A stretch of 64,000 bases of DNA, taken from NCBI GenBank assembly GCA_021397835.1, contig JAJFZO010000889.1:4774001-4838000 (forward strand), written 5' to 3'. Numbering within the stretch: the first letter of the stretch is position 1; every line of letters starts with the position of its first letter. A program made the position numbers and the translations under genes. The notes below the pieces were generated by a model, which was not told the DNA's origin, searched no databases, and saw nothing but the letters and a program-made list of their open reading frames with translations. Shown piece after piece: positions 27,639 through 39,393 of this stretch. The DNA is from Moringa oleifera (lineage: Eukaryota; Streptophyta; Magnoliopsida; Brassicales; Moringaceae).

Positions 27639-30600
27639 ATGCCACCGGAAGGGGAACCAGTCTCCACCAACGAAGATGGGGTGCAGTACTCATTTGCCGT
27701 GGAGTATAACGGGCCACCTTTGTCGTATGATATCCCCCGTGCTGTTCCCATCAATTACGAGAGAATTCCGGTCGCCGCCGTCGTCTCGCAGGTCTCTCTG
27801 GCTGACAAAATATCGTTGCCTGTTGTTCAGCCGATAATTGCCCCCGATCCACTGAGCAAGAAATTCTCCAGAGAGCTAAAACCATCAGTTTCTCCCACTT
27901 CTGTGATAGCAAATCACAACGGTCAGGATTGTGCATCTAAGGAATTGGAGTTGGTGTCTGAGTCTACAGTCTCACCCACGTCTGTGATTGCATTCGAAGA
28001 GAGAAGCGGAGATGGCGCAAATTGCTGTTTATCCGGTGAGTTGAGTAGCTCTAACTATGAGTCTGGTGAATTATTTGATGGGGTTAATAGCTCGAGGCAA
28101 TTGGGTTCATGTTCTGTCAGTCACGAGCATTCGAGTACCATAGAGTACTCTGATAGTTGTGATAAGTCCAGGGAGAGTTCCTCTCGGTCCAGGCTTTCGG
28201 ATGGTGGAAAAGGGACTTTGGATTTTAATGAATTGAATCAATTACCTGACTGGGAATCCAATGAGTCTGTCTTGAGTATGGATTATCCCTCTTCGCGGGT
28301 TTCCTCTCGCAAGACTGGAGATTGCAATAATGACTCAAATGGGGATGTCAGGAGGCCTCCAGTTGTTACTTTCCGTGACATTGGCTCTGATGATGACATT
28401 GATGAGGAAGATTCTAGTCCGGACGAGCCTCGGATTATGCCGGTTAAGAGAGAGCCTCAAATGAAAGGGAAAAAAGGGGCATGTTATAGATGTTTGAAGG
28501 GGAATAGATTTACAGAGAAGGAGGTATGTCTTGTTTGTGATGCAAAGTATTGCAGCAGTTGTGTGCTTAGAGCCATGGGGTCTATGCCGGAAGGAAGAAA
28601 ATGTGTTACTTGCATTGGGTTTCCTATTGATGAATCTAAAAGAGGGACTCTGGGGACATGTTCTCGGATGCTTAAGCGGTTGCTTAATGATTTGGAGGTC
28701 AGACAAATAATGAAGGCTGAGAAGTTTTGCGAGGCAAATCAACTTCCACCTGAGTATGTTTGTGTCAATGGGAGACCTCTTTGTCATGAGGAGTTGGTTA
28801 TATTGCAGACATGCCCCAACCCACCAAAGAAACTCAAACCAGGAAACTATTGGTACGATAAAGTATCTGGACTCTGGGGAAAGGTGAATATGGTATTCTT
28901 TAGATATTTAACTTTATCTGATATGATTAGTTATCAAGGTAACTGATTATTCAGCTGAATTTAACAGGAAGGACAGAAGCCTTCTAAAATAATTAGTCCA
29001 CATCTAAATGTCGGGGGTTCCATAAGACCAGATGCTAGCAATGGAAACACACAAGTTTTCATTAATGGTCGTGAGATTACGAAGGTGGAGCTTCGGATGT
29101 TGCAGGTTAGAGTTTCTATAATGCCATTCTTGCGAAACTGCTTGATATGCTTGACTTTTTATTTTATTTTATTTTTTTAAGGAAAAAACACAATATGCTT
29201 GGGTTTTGAAAATCATTATGTTGAATAATTGCAGTTGGCTGGTGTTCAATGTGCTGGAAACCCACACTTCTGGGTGAATGAGGATGGTTCATATCAAGAA
29301 GAGGGACAGAAGAATACTAGAGGATATATATGGGGCAAGGTATGTATTGTTGGTAATTGTTTCTATCTTGCTGATTTTTCACGGCAAACTAGACATTTAC
29401 TTTCCTGTGAGTTACTTTTCAGGCTGGAACAAAGCTTCTTTGCGCTGTCTTGTCACTTCCTGTTCCATCTAAATCTTCTGCAATTCCTAGTGGAGAAGAA
29501 CTCAACAGTATAGCTAGCAGAAGTGTTCCTGACTACCTTGAGCAGAGAACATTGCAGAAAATTCTTTTAGTTGGATATAGTGGATCTGGAACAAGTACGA
29601 TATTTAAGCAGGTAATTTCCTGATTTGGGAACTCCCTGAATGTGAGGCATCTGTCCATAAGAAGTGCTACGTCAGTTTTAATTAATTTTGATATTTCTTC
29701 TGCCAAGGAGTATCCCTAAATTGTTTCAGGAATCAAGTTGACTGTTGACAATGGTAGCTTATCAACTTCTATCATGTATAATAAATGAAACAAGAGTATA
29801 GGGGTCCCAAGACATTTTGAGCATGATGCTCTAAGCTCCTCTGTTGTTTGTGGGTATATTTTTTGTTTATGAGTAGATTAGGGAATATGCAGATTAGAAT
29901 TTCAAGATCTTCTAATACTTTTGGGAAAATCCATCCTTATATGTGTCTTATAGGTTACTAATTTTTCCTTAAAAGTGGAATTTGTTATAACATAGATTTG
30001 CTTGACAATGTAAGGAATTACATAAGTAACTATGGATAATATAGAATATAACTCACAGATTAGAGATAACCATGGAGAGCTATGTATAGTTATTATAAGA
30101 TGCATAACTCCGAAGATAAGAATGTAATATTTACGTTTATGTAAATGTGTACACCTAACATATGTATCATGAATCACCCCATTCTTTTCAGGAGATTAGT
30201 TCTACTCTTTGTTGTATGCTTATAGATATATAAAATTGCTTTCATTGTTTATACACTAATGGATAATTATATGCTTAGACATTTAACCTAGTTGCGGATT
30301 TGTACCATGTATAATTTAGGTTGATATTCATGTTATTGGGTATGTGATTGTGTTACTGTCTTTGTCTGACATGCTTTGTCCCAAGGCCAGATGGTTTTGG
30401 ATAGTTTGTCTTAGAAACTAGATTTAAACATAGGGGCAAAACAGAGAAGTCCTTTTTGAACCAAAGCAGGTTAGACTCAAACTTTATGGGTTTGTATTCT
30501 GGAGATGATTGAATAAAAGTTTCTAAGAAATGCTAAACGGTAAACTATGTTTTGTGTAACGGCTACAGCCAGCGTTAACTAGTTGGGATATAGGCTTTAT

Positions 30601-33600
30601 TGTGTGGAGTTGGGTTGTTGATTTTGATTCATGAAGGTAGATGGCCATTTATTTTGTTATGATTGCAAGTTGTAAAGTGGTAGTAAGTGAAATTCGATTC
30701 TAGATATTCTAGTGAAGAGAACTGTGAGCCTTTTTAGATAATTTGTCTAAACCTATAAAAGAATGCTACTCAAAGAACATGCTTTAATTCGTAACAACTT
30801 GTAAAAAAAAAATAGCTGATTTGACGTGCTAATCAATGGTAAAACTTGCAGAAATCACAGCTCTAATTATGTGATGTACTCTGTTACAGGCAAAGATCCT
30901 TTACAAAGCTGTACCTTTCTCGGAGGATGAGCGTGAAAACATCAAGTTTACAATCCAGGCCAATGTGTATGGCTATCTTGGTATACTTCTTGAGGGCCGT
31001 GAACGTTTTGAAGAAGAGGGTCTGAGCGAAATGGGGAGAGAAAACTCTGATAAAACTGACCCTACAGGTAAATTGATTCTCTTGTTTCTGCGTTATCTCT
31101 TTGGTCTGCATCTATATTGCATTTACGTATGCAGATATGTATGCTGTAATAGTTAAATATATCTTTATGTACTGCTGCCTATGCATTATATATATATGTA
31201 TGCATGTATGTATATAAAACACTGTTGGATTGATTTAGAATATGCTGATCTCCATGTAACCAAGTTATTGATGCACTCATATAAATTTTATGTATTTTTC
31301 TTTTAACAATATTTCTTTATACGGACAGGGGTTGCTAGCATTGGCAGCAAAAGTATCTACTCCATTGGCCCTCGGCTAAAATCATTTTCTGATTGGCTTC
31401 TGAAGACCATGGTATCAGGCAACTTAGAAGCCATTTTTCCAGCTGCTAGTCGTGAGTATGCTCCGTTGGTTGAGGAGCTCTGGAAGGATTCAGCAATTCA
31501 GGCTACTTTCAACAGAAGAAGTGAACTAGAAATGCTACCTAGTGTTGCAAATTATTTCTTGGAGCGGGTAGGATGCTTAATGTTCTTGTGGTCATTCAAC
31601 ATTTCTTAAATCTGAAGTATATTTATGCTTCTCAGAAAGAACTTTCTTATGATATCTGTGGAGTGCTTAATTTGTTGGTGATTTGCATATGTCTGTCATT
31701 GCTACAGAGGCAGAGTTAGAAAGTGTCTAGAAGAAGAAAAAATAATTAGGATGGTTCGATTCGGCAAGATCCTCTAGAGCATTAAGTTCACATTTTTTTC
31801 TACCTCAATGAGTGTTATTTGGCATGCATGGTAATGATATTTCATAAAAGAATGCAATGATAAATAAATGAAGAGCTCAAACTAATAGTGCTTCAGGTGA
31901 TAGAACATAAGAAAGTAATGCTTGAAAGCTTTTGCAGTATATAGTACTGGATCTAGCAGCATTTGAATATTGTTTGGTGCTGTAATAGTTGTGCGTGAAT
32001 TTGCATTGATTGGATACTTACATGGGCTTCCTGTTCATGCTAGCTTAGCACTGGGCCTTGACGAGATGTATTTAAGGCTGAAAAGAGGTTATTTGGGTTC
32101 TTATACCTGCCTTTTGGCGTAACTTATTTGAGCCATGTGTTGCTTGCAATTGGCTCCTGTACAAAAATACAGGCTTAACTTGTTTGAGCTAATGAATGTG
32201 GTTTACTAAGCTATTAATGAGTCAAGGACAAGCAGGAGTGTCAAGTTTTTAGTTTGTTTATTGTCCCTTGTGCTAAGCTGCCAAAACTCTCGACCGGATG
32301 AATGCATGCCACCAGCTGAAGCCTTTCTTGTTTTATTTGTTTTCCTGACCAGGGTGATAACTATTACCAAATCTTTTGGTTTGATCTTTCTAACAAATTG
32401 TTTAAAACTCTTCAGGCTGTTGATGTATTGAGAACAGACTATGAGCCCTCCGATTTGGATATCCTGTATGCGGAAGGTGTTACTTCGTCAAATGGGCTTG
32501 CTTGTGTGGACTTCTCATTTCCCCAGTGTGCAGCTGATGATAACATTGACTCTGCTGATCAGCATGACTCTTTGCTTAGGTAGGTGTGAATTTCCAGTGC
32601 ACATGGGTTTCTTGTCTCTGAGAGAAGTCCATAAGTTTAGGGCAGCCTTGACTTGTGCGAGTCATTTAATTATTGTTGCTGAAGCAACTTGTATGCAGAT
32701 GACTGTACTGTTAAACTTTATGCCGTAGCTTGTGTATTCACAACTTTGAATGGTGAACAAGGTATTCTGTGCTGTGAAGGTTGAATGTGGGCTTTAATGC
32801 CATCTAACTTGTGTATGCATCAGTGAACATCTATTATGCATTTATCTGTTACATGGCATGTTTCTCACATTTGGTTGATGTGTCACGGTTGAAGTGGTAT
32901 AGGACTCTCAAATTGTCATCATTGTTGCAATTTGTGGAGGTTAGGTTTCAACATGAATGCATGATCTGCCTGCTCATAACATGCACATGCTGATTTTATC
33001 TAATTAAACCATGTCTGGTTAAAAACTCTAGAATATACCAACTCATGCATAGTTTAATCTCTAGAATGCGCCAACTCACGCATAGTTTTCCACCATGTAA
33101 CATTTTCCATTGACTCATGAACCAATAGGTTCTGATTGTCTGTTTTCAATTATTTTTATGCATAGGTGGGACCTACTAGATTTATGGATTATTATATGAA
33201 TGGTTTTCCAAGATTGGCATATTATGGTTTAACTTGTTTGTGAAACAGATCAAGAGTTAATTGCCTTTGTTCAATTTCAGCAGTACACAATCTCTGTAAA
33301 TGAATTTTTGATGGTAGGTCTGTTTCCTGATGTATTTTCCTTCGGCTGTGAACTTACTTTGACAGACATAATGTATAAGATACATGAGATATTGTACCTG
33401 TTTGGCTTGTTGCATTGGTAATGCATAGTAACATGTATTTGGCTGCACTCTGTTGATTGAGCACATTGATTCTGCTAAAAGAATGAGATAAATCACTCCT
33501 TTGCGGGATTGATAATTCAATATTCTGAGCTTGCTTATCCATCTTTCTTTGACATCTGAATCCAGTTGAACTAGTTTCACCATCCTGTATATTGACATTG

Positions 33601-34238
33601 TGAGAAAAATTGATGCTGTCCTGTGCAGTGTTTGACAGTCTCTTTTATTGGTTATCAGGTACCAACTAATTAGAGTACAAGCAAGAGGCCTAGGAGAGAA
33701 TTGCAAGTGGCTGGAGATGTTTGAAGATGTTGGCATGGTCATTTTCTGTGTTGCCTTGAGTGACTATGATCAGATTTCTATCGATGGCACTAACAAAATG
33801 ATGCTGAGCAGGAAATTCTTTGAAAGCATTGTTACTCATCCAACCTTTGAGCAGATGGACTTCCTTTTGATACTGAACAAATTTGATCTTTTTGAGGAGA
33901 AGGTAGAACTAGTACCATTGACTCGGTGTGAATGGTTTGATGATTTTCATCCCGTGATAAGCCGGCACCGGACGAACACCAACAGCAACAGCATCAATAA
34001 TAATCCCTCATTGGGGCAGCTGGCTTCCCACTACATTGCAGCCAAGTTCAAACGGCTTTATTCTTCTCTCACTGGGAAGAAGTTGTATGTTTCCCTGGTG
34101 AAGGGATTGGAGCCTAACAGTGTTGATGCAGCTCTTAAATATGCAAGGGAGATACTGAAATGGGATGAAGAGAGAGCCAACTTCAGCCTCAGTGAGTACT
34201 CAATTTACAGCACTGAGGCGAGTTCCTTCTCGCATTGA
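27639..34238 (+). CDS. XLG1: Extra-large G-protein alpha subunit, XLG1 type
   Basis: Exons: 27639-28883, 28968-29105, 29235-29339, 29423-29611, 30890-31067, 31329-31567, 32416-32579, 33659-34238, all in frame, giving 945 aa. XLGs replace or complement the canonical G-alpha in plant heterotrimeric G-protein signalling (immunity, hormone response, root growth) and act at the plasma membrane and in the nucleus. The N-terminal half has a basic segment ([13 protein letters not shown]) and a Cys-rich region at residues 282-325 with four CxxC pairs. The C-terminal half is G-alpha-like: P-loop variant GYSGSGTST at 547-555, [38 protein letters not shown], and NKFD at 826-829. The usual P-loop Lys and the DVGGQ Gln are absent, a family trait. 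The start is the ATG of MPPEGEPV; no in-frame upstream ATG was seen. The exon 1 sequence ([22 protein letters not shown]) fits XLG1 best from memory; XLG2 is the alternative. Confidence 0.93.
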
Positions 34239-34982
34239 TGTCTACACAAGAAGAGGCTTGTAAATGAGTCTTATATCTGCACAATAGTTACCACTGCCAG
34301 TGTACATATAGTGGCCTGTAAATGAACAAGAGAAGATTGTTTGTTACTGTCCTACTGCACCTGTAAGATTTGTTAGATCATTTTAGGTACTAATTAGAGT
34401 GTGGTGCTGCTATAGTGCAATAGTGCATTTATTGAAACCCCCAGCGTACAGATTAGGTGATTCAATCTCCATGAATTGATCCAAGTTATCATGTGATATT
34501 TGTACCACATTGTGTATGTTTTTCATCTTCTCTGAATGCTGAGTGAAGATGACAATAATCACAGTAGTTAGCAGGTGCTTTCCCTTTTGTTTGCTTGGCT
34601 GGCTTTCAAGTAAACAAAGGAAAATGGAAAAGGTAAACAAAAAATAAAAAATAAAAAATGAAGAAACAAGCAATCAATGTGCTTTGCATTAAATGCTCAA
34701 GGTATATTAGGAAATCATTTCAATTTTTTTTGCATCTTACAAATGTGTATAACAATGGATCAGGAGAAGCTGGAAAGCTTCACAGACAACTTCACAGGAA
34801 GAGACCTTTGCATCTATAACTTTGCAGAAGTAAAACTGCTAATCTGTTGTAATCCTAATGCTAAAAGAAAATGAAAATGGTTATTATTCCAGATAAGGAA
34901 GAAAGAAAACTAGTGACCATCTAAAACTTGCATATTGTATGGGGAGCACACTAAGAATCAAGAGAATGCCCTCAGTATGTCT
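34239..34982. other. Convergent 3' spacer between XLG1 and RUS5
   Basis: The genes on both sides end here, so this should hold both 3' UTRs and polyadenylation regions. No further gene is visible. Confidence 0.6.
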
Positions 34983-37900
34983 TCAGTCATCTACAAAACT
35001 GTACCTAGCTTGCTCTTGTGAATTCAATAGAATGTTTTTAACAGCCCAACCTTGCTCTGACATTTGTTTGTCCAACAGGAAATAATCACTCTCTGCAAGT
35101 ACCTTGCTTTCTTCCATCAGAGAAAACCATTCTTCTAGGATCAAGTCACACATAGCATTAGTTGTTATCATGTTTTCCCATCTACTCCTCAAACAGAGGG
35201 CTGCACGAACATAACATGCCTATACCACAGCAAAAGTATCACATCAGATGTACTTCAGAAAATATGTTGCTCTGTATCCTGCAAAACACTCAAATGTAAT
35301 GACATGTTAATAGTTTCTCAGAGAAAATTCCTTTAACCTGCAACAAACCCATGATAATATCTGCAGTGCCAGCCCCTTCCCGTAGAGAAATAAGGATGCC
35401 TCGCTGAAGTTTCAATCATATGAAAAAAAGGAGATGAAAATAGGTTACATGGTCATCATAGGGAGAACTCCATAATCACATTAGAGCCTGGCCAAGATTG
35501 TCCTCAAGTACTCACCTGAGGGATTCTTCTCAACCCTCTATAGATCTCCATGCATATAAAGTAATAATCATCACTGCTCAAGGACTTCATTGCCATCATT
35601 GACAAATTGGACATCTCACCCTTGGGATCCAAGCACCCTATTCTGATGGGCCATGATTTTTTACCTGATGCAAATACCAATAACTGGCTTTAATCTTCAA
35701 CTTTGATACTTCCTTAGTTCTTTAGCAGTAATGTCATAACACTACAGAAAAGGCAGCAATGAAATAGTGAAGCCTCACCTTTCTTTCCCAGGAAATTGAT
35801 TCCTTCCTCTTTACTCACTTCTGCAGGTGAAGGCACACACCTGAACTTAATCCATGTATCCAGTATAATTTCAAGCCTATCCTGAGCAAAGGAGAAAGAA
35901 ACTATAAGTCTTTCCTTTTTGTTAAAAGCAAAGAGAAGCAATACCAGGGCACACATCCTGCGGAGTCAGAAAAATAGTCCAGTAAGAAGTATATAGTCTA
36001 GCTCAGTGTATCATTCTGAGCGGGCTGCAGGAAGGGAATGGTGTAGATAAAGGCAAGATCTTGGGGTGGAAATAACAGCTATCAGATACCAATTAAACAT
36101 AACTATTGTCGGGAAAATCTCTTAGAATAGCAAATATAACAATGAATAAAGGGTTGAGAGCCATTGACATAACATGAGATAGGAGACAGAATTATGTGTT
36201 CACAGAAGAAGAAGCAAATGCAGGAAACCTGACATCTATGTTCTTTCATAGTCAAATGTAATCAAAAGAAGGAAAATAATAACCCACCTTCGTTAATGTT
36301 TGCAGATGAACATGCTTAAGCCCTTGATATATTCCAAACAGGTCAATTGCTGAGAAGAAAGGGTAGATAACAAATGGTAGACCAGCTTGCAATCTAGCAA
36401 GTTAATGACAAGTCAGCAAACTGTTCTGTGGTAAAACACTTTAGAAAAGCAAGAAATGCTTCAATTTATGAAGCACAGCTGAAATGTAGCGGTAGAACAC
36501 TTTAGAAAAGCAAGAAACACTTCAATTTATCGCTCAAACTAGAAGACGAGAATAAGGTTTGTACAAATTTACTACACAACATTAAGTGTCCGAAATCTCA
36601 TTGTGTGGACGAAAGAAACCTTTGATGGTTCTTGACAAACATATTTAGAATGGCAGCAAGCATGAGACCGATGTTATCAAAGCAGACTGATTGAATCTGA
36701 AATTTATACCAAAAGATCAGCACATCCCTTAAATAAATGACATCAAAGACAATACCACTTGCTGGGTCAGATGATAACCTGAGCCTTTGCAGAAACTTCA
36801 CCAAGGTTATCTACTATTGCAAAGCTTCTGTGGACAGCTGACTGCTCATGCAGGATGACAACATAAATACTCCATGGAAAAGAGTAATAAGTTGAACTAA
36901 AATCATTAGCAAGATGAAATTAAATTGAACCACCAACTAAACTTGAATTAAACAATCTTCTATCCTTTTCTAATAAATGACGGAAAACAAGAAATTTTAG
37001 AAGACGATATAATTTGTAAAATAAAATAAAAACTGAAAAACTAGTAGAAAAAAGGGGCTGGGAAAAATTATCTCAATCAGCAGAGTGGACAAAAATGTAA
37101 TGACAACATTTTCAGAACCGATCCTTACAGCAGTTGCTAAGTAGCATGCCAGACTTATTTGTTTCGCGATGTTTGCTATAGACGCCAGAAGCAAGAAGTA
37201 GTCTGGGAATACAGGAGTCAGCAGCTCAACTCCAATGCTCAAACTGAACACAACAGAAGTTGTGAACCTGACTCTCTTCCAAGGAGATAGTAATAACATT
37301 AGTTAGAGCTCTATGAAACAGAACCTCTCATGCAAATGCTCTGAGAGGCTCTTATTTCTGCAGTTTGCAATCACCATAAAAGGCGCTTCAGATCACTATA
37401 TTTTGGAAATTCTTGGTTATTTTAGTCCAAACACAAAAAACAGTGCTGGTAATTGCAAGAATTGCAGATTAAAGATACAAATTCTGTGAGCAAATACTCA
37501 AAGTTGATGTTATAAGTGTCCCAAATTCTAAAAGAGTTCAAGTCATACCTTCAAATTGGTATCAAAAGCTGATGACAGGCTTGCTGTATAGATGCACCTA
37601 CTCAGCCGTCCAAGTCCATCCTTCAAGACCCAATTAAGAGCAGCAGCAGATGGTAGTGAACGAGAGTACCCAATCCCTATGGCTCGAAACATTGCCTGAG
37701 ATCAACCAACTTTCCATTAACAGGACAAATGTTCCGAAACTTACAAAAGTTAATATGCATAAAGAGAAAAATATCCTTACAACTGCTCTTCATTTGTTAT
37801 CTCAGTATCATTTACACACTCAATTTGCATTTAACTAGAAAACAAATATCAACTTATTATCAAGAATGCCTGTCTTTAAGAAGCTAATCTACAGGCATGA

Positions 37901-38652
37901 TTCTCCAAACTCCATGCTGCCAAGCACTGGTCCTCATCAAACACCAAGCTAGAAGCTGTTCACCAACTTTCACACAACACAAACTCAACTCATACCCCAT
38001 AAAGCCAACTATATTTCTACTTAGCTTACCATCATCTTCATGAGAACAAATGCAAGCGTTCCATCCAAGACAGTCCCCCTTGACCTTGGAATATTTAATA
38101 GACCCAATAAAGAAGACACATTTGAATATGTATCTATTTAAGTAAAATATTCAGTGATCCACAGCCATTTACCTGAGTAGCAAGGACCTGTAATGCGGAG
38201 CTAAAAACCCGATGCAAGAATTTCCATTGAACATAACCCATATAATTCTCATCCACTCGCTTAGGGATAAAAAAATCCCTAACAGCCAAACTAGACACCC
38301 TAAACAATTTTTGAAATCCGTTATCAAATTCAAAACAAAACGATGATGCACCACCATCAGTCCTGATCAGTTCCAAGCAATAGCCATTCCACAAGTATCT
38401 AGAGACCCTGCCCGACTTCCTAATCACAACCGGAAGGCGGACTGGATTGGCAGGACCGGGCCTGTTGTTTACCTCTTCTTCATTGTCGTAGTTGATCGAG
38501 GTTCTCAAAGACTTGGTTAGCGTTAGGGTTTTTCTGGAAGGGAACTTGGGGGTTGTGAAGATTGCTTTTTGGGCAGTAAAATTGATTCCTCGGCGTCTCC
38601 ACGGAAGTGGACATTGGTAAAGAGTGGAGCCTGCGCTGAGGTTAGATTGCAT
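34983..38652 (-). CDS. RUS5: ROOT UV-B SENSITIVE (RUS/DUF647) family protein, RUS5 type
   Basis: Exons: 38652-38173, 37695-37549, 37275-37129, 36841-36779, 36696-36620, 36393-36288, 35881-35779, 35664-35516, 35403-35338, 35219-34983. All junctions are in frame, giving 524 aa. The basic, Ser/Thr-rich N-terminus (RKTLTLTKSLRTS) suggests an organelle transit peptide. The DUF647 core starts near residue 120 with FFIPKRVDENYMGYVQWKF and continues through ALNWVLKDGLGRLSRC, SVVFSLSIGVELLTPVFP, RSFAIVDNLGEVSAKAQ and SPAEVSKEEGINFLGKKG, with hydrophobic helices along it. It ends in a soluble tail (MSEQGWAVKNILLNSQEQ). RUS1 and RUS2 act in early seedling UV-B and vitamin B6-linked responses; the role of RUS5 is not established. 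The assignment to RUS5 (At5g01510) rests on remembered similarity of the N- and C-termini. Confidence 0.9.
36430..36530. repeat. Direct repeat, two copies of about 40 bp spaced 61 bp
   Basis: A near-identical 40-base block (GGTARAACACTTTAGAAAAG core) occurs at 36430-36469 and again at 36491-36530 in the RUS5 intron between the exons starting at 36393 and ending at 36620. This is a local tandem duplication of intron sequence. Confidence 0.85.
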
Positions 38653-39337
38653 GAGAATTTGAACGACGAATCAGAAACTTAAACGAGGAAGGTGATTTTC
38701 CCGCCAAATTCCGGTGGTGGTAGGTAATCCCTTGATAGGGCTTAGATTCGACAAATGAATAGAGATAACTCCAAAAAATAGAGCCTGACACTATGAGTAC
38801 AGACGGTGTTTGAGAGAAACGCCGTCGTTTCACCGGTTAAGTTTCCTCTTCCCCCTCTGCACTTATTTAGGTTAAAGATAAACAAAGTTTGATGAATTGA
38901 TAAAAGAAGAAAAATTTAGACAACAACATAGAATAGTAATTTTTACTTTCAGATCCTTTTTAAAAAAATTAATTAAAATTTTAAAAATTACACCCCAATT
39001 ATACAGTGTTTCCTTTTCCAATTTTTATCTCCACCCAGCACTAGGCTGCAGACAAAAGCAGCAGGGTGATCTCTCCCATATAGCATTAACAGAGGACAAA
39101 CATACGTGTCATATCCAAAACCTGCAAGAACTATCTTCGGATTTAAACTGTAACCACGATTACATCAAGAAGTAGAAAACAGATATTTGATACTGTCCTC
39201 TATCAGTATCTTCATACCAAGTTCAATACACTGCTTAACATAAACCAAGTTCTTACAGTAAAATCCGAGCAGAAGATAATACACAAAAGGAGCAAAAGGA
39301 TGTTAATAGCTTCCCTTCCATAAATTTTTGCTCAGGA

Positions 39338-39371
<34 letters not shown>

Positions 39372-39393
39372 AGTTAATTTCCATTTTTTTTCT
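38653..39393. other. RUS5 upstream region / 3' flank of B3 gene C
   Basis: About 740 bp separates the RUS5 start from the end of the next same-strand gene, so it should hold the RUS5 promoter and the 3' UTR of the B3 gene. A GA microsatellite lies at 39341-39368. Confidence 0.5.
39341..39368. repeat. (GA)n microsatellite
   Basis: About 14 GA units end 26 bp downstream of the stop codon of the B3 gene at 39394-41908, so they are probably in its 3' UTR. Confidence 0.9.

Noticed and set aside
39341..39368. Regularly repeated short units suggesting an array
   Set aside because: It is a simple GA microsatellite without spacers; no CRISPR-like structure occurs in the window.
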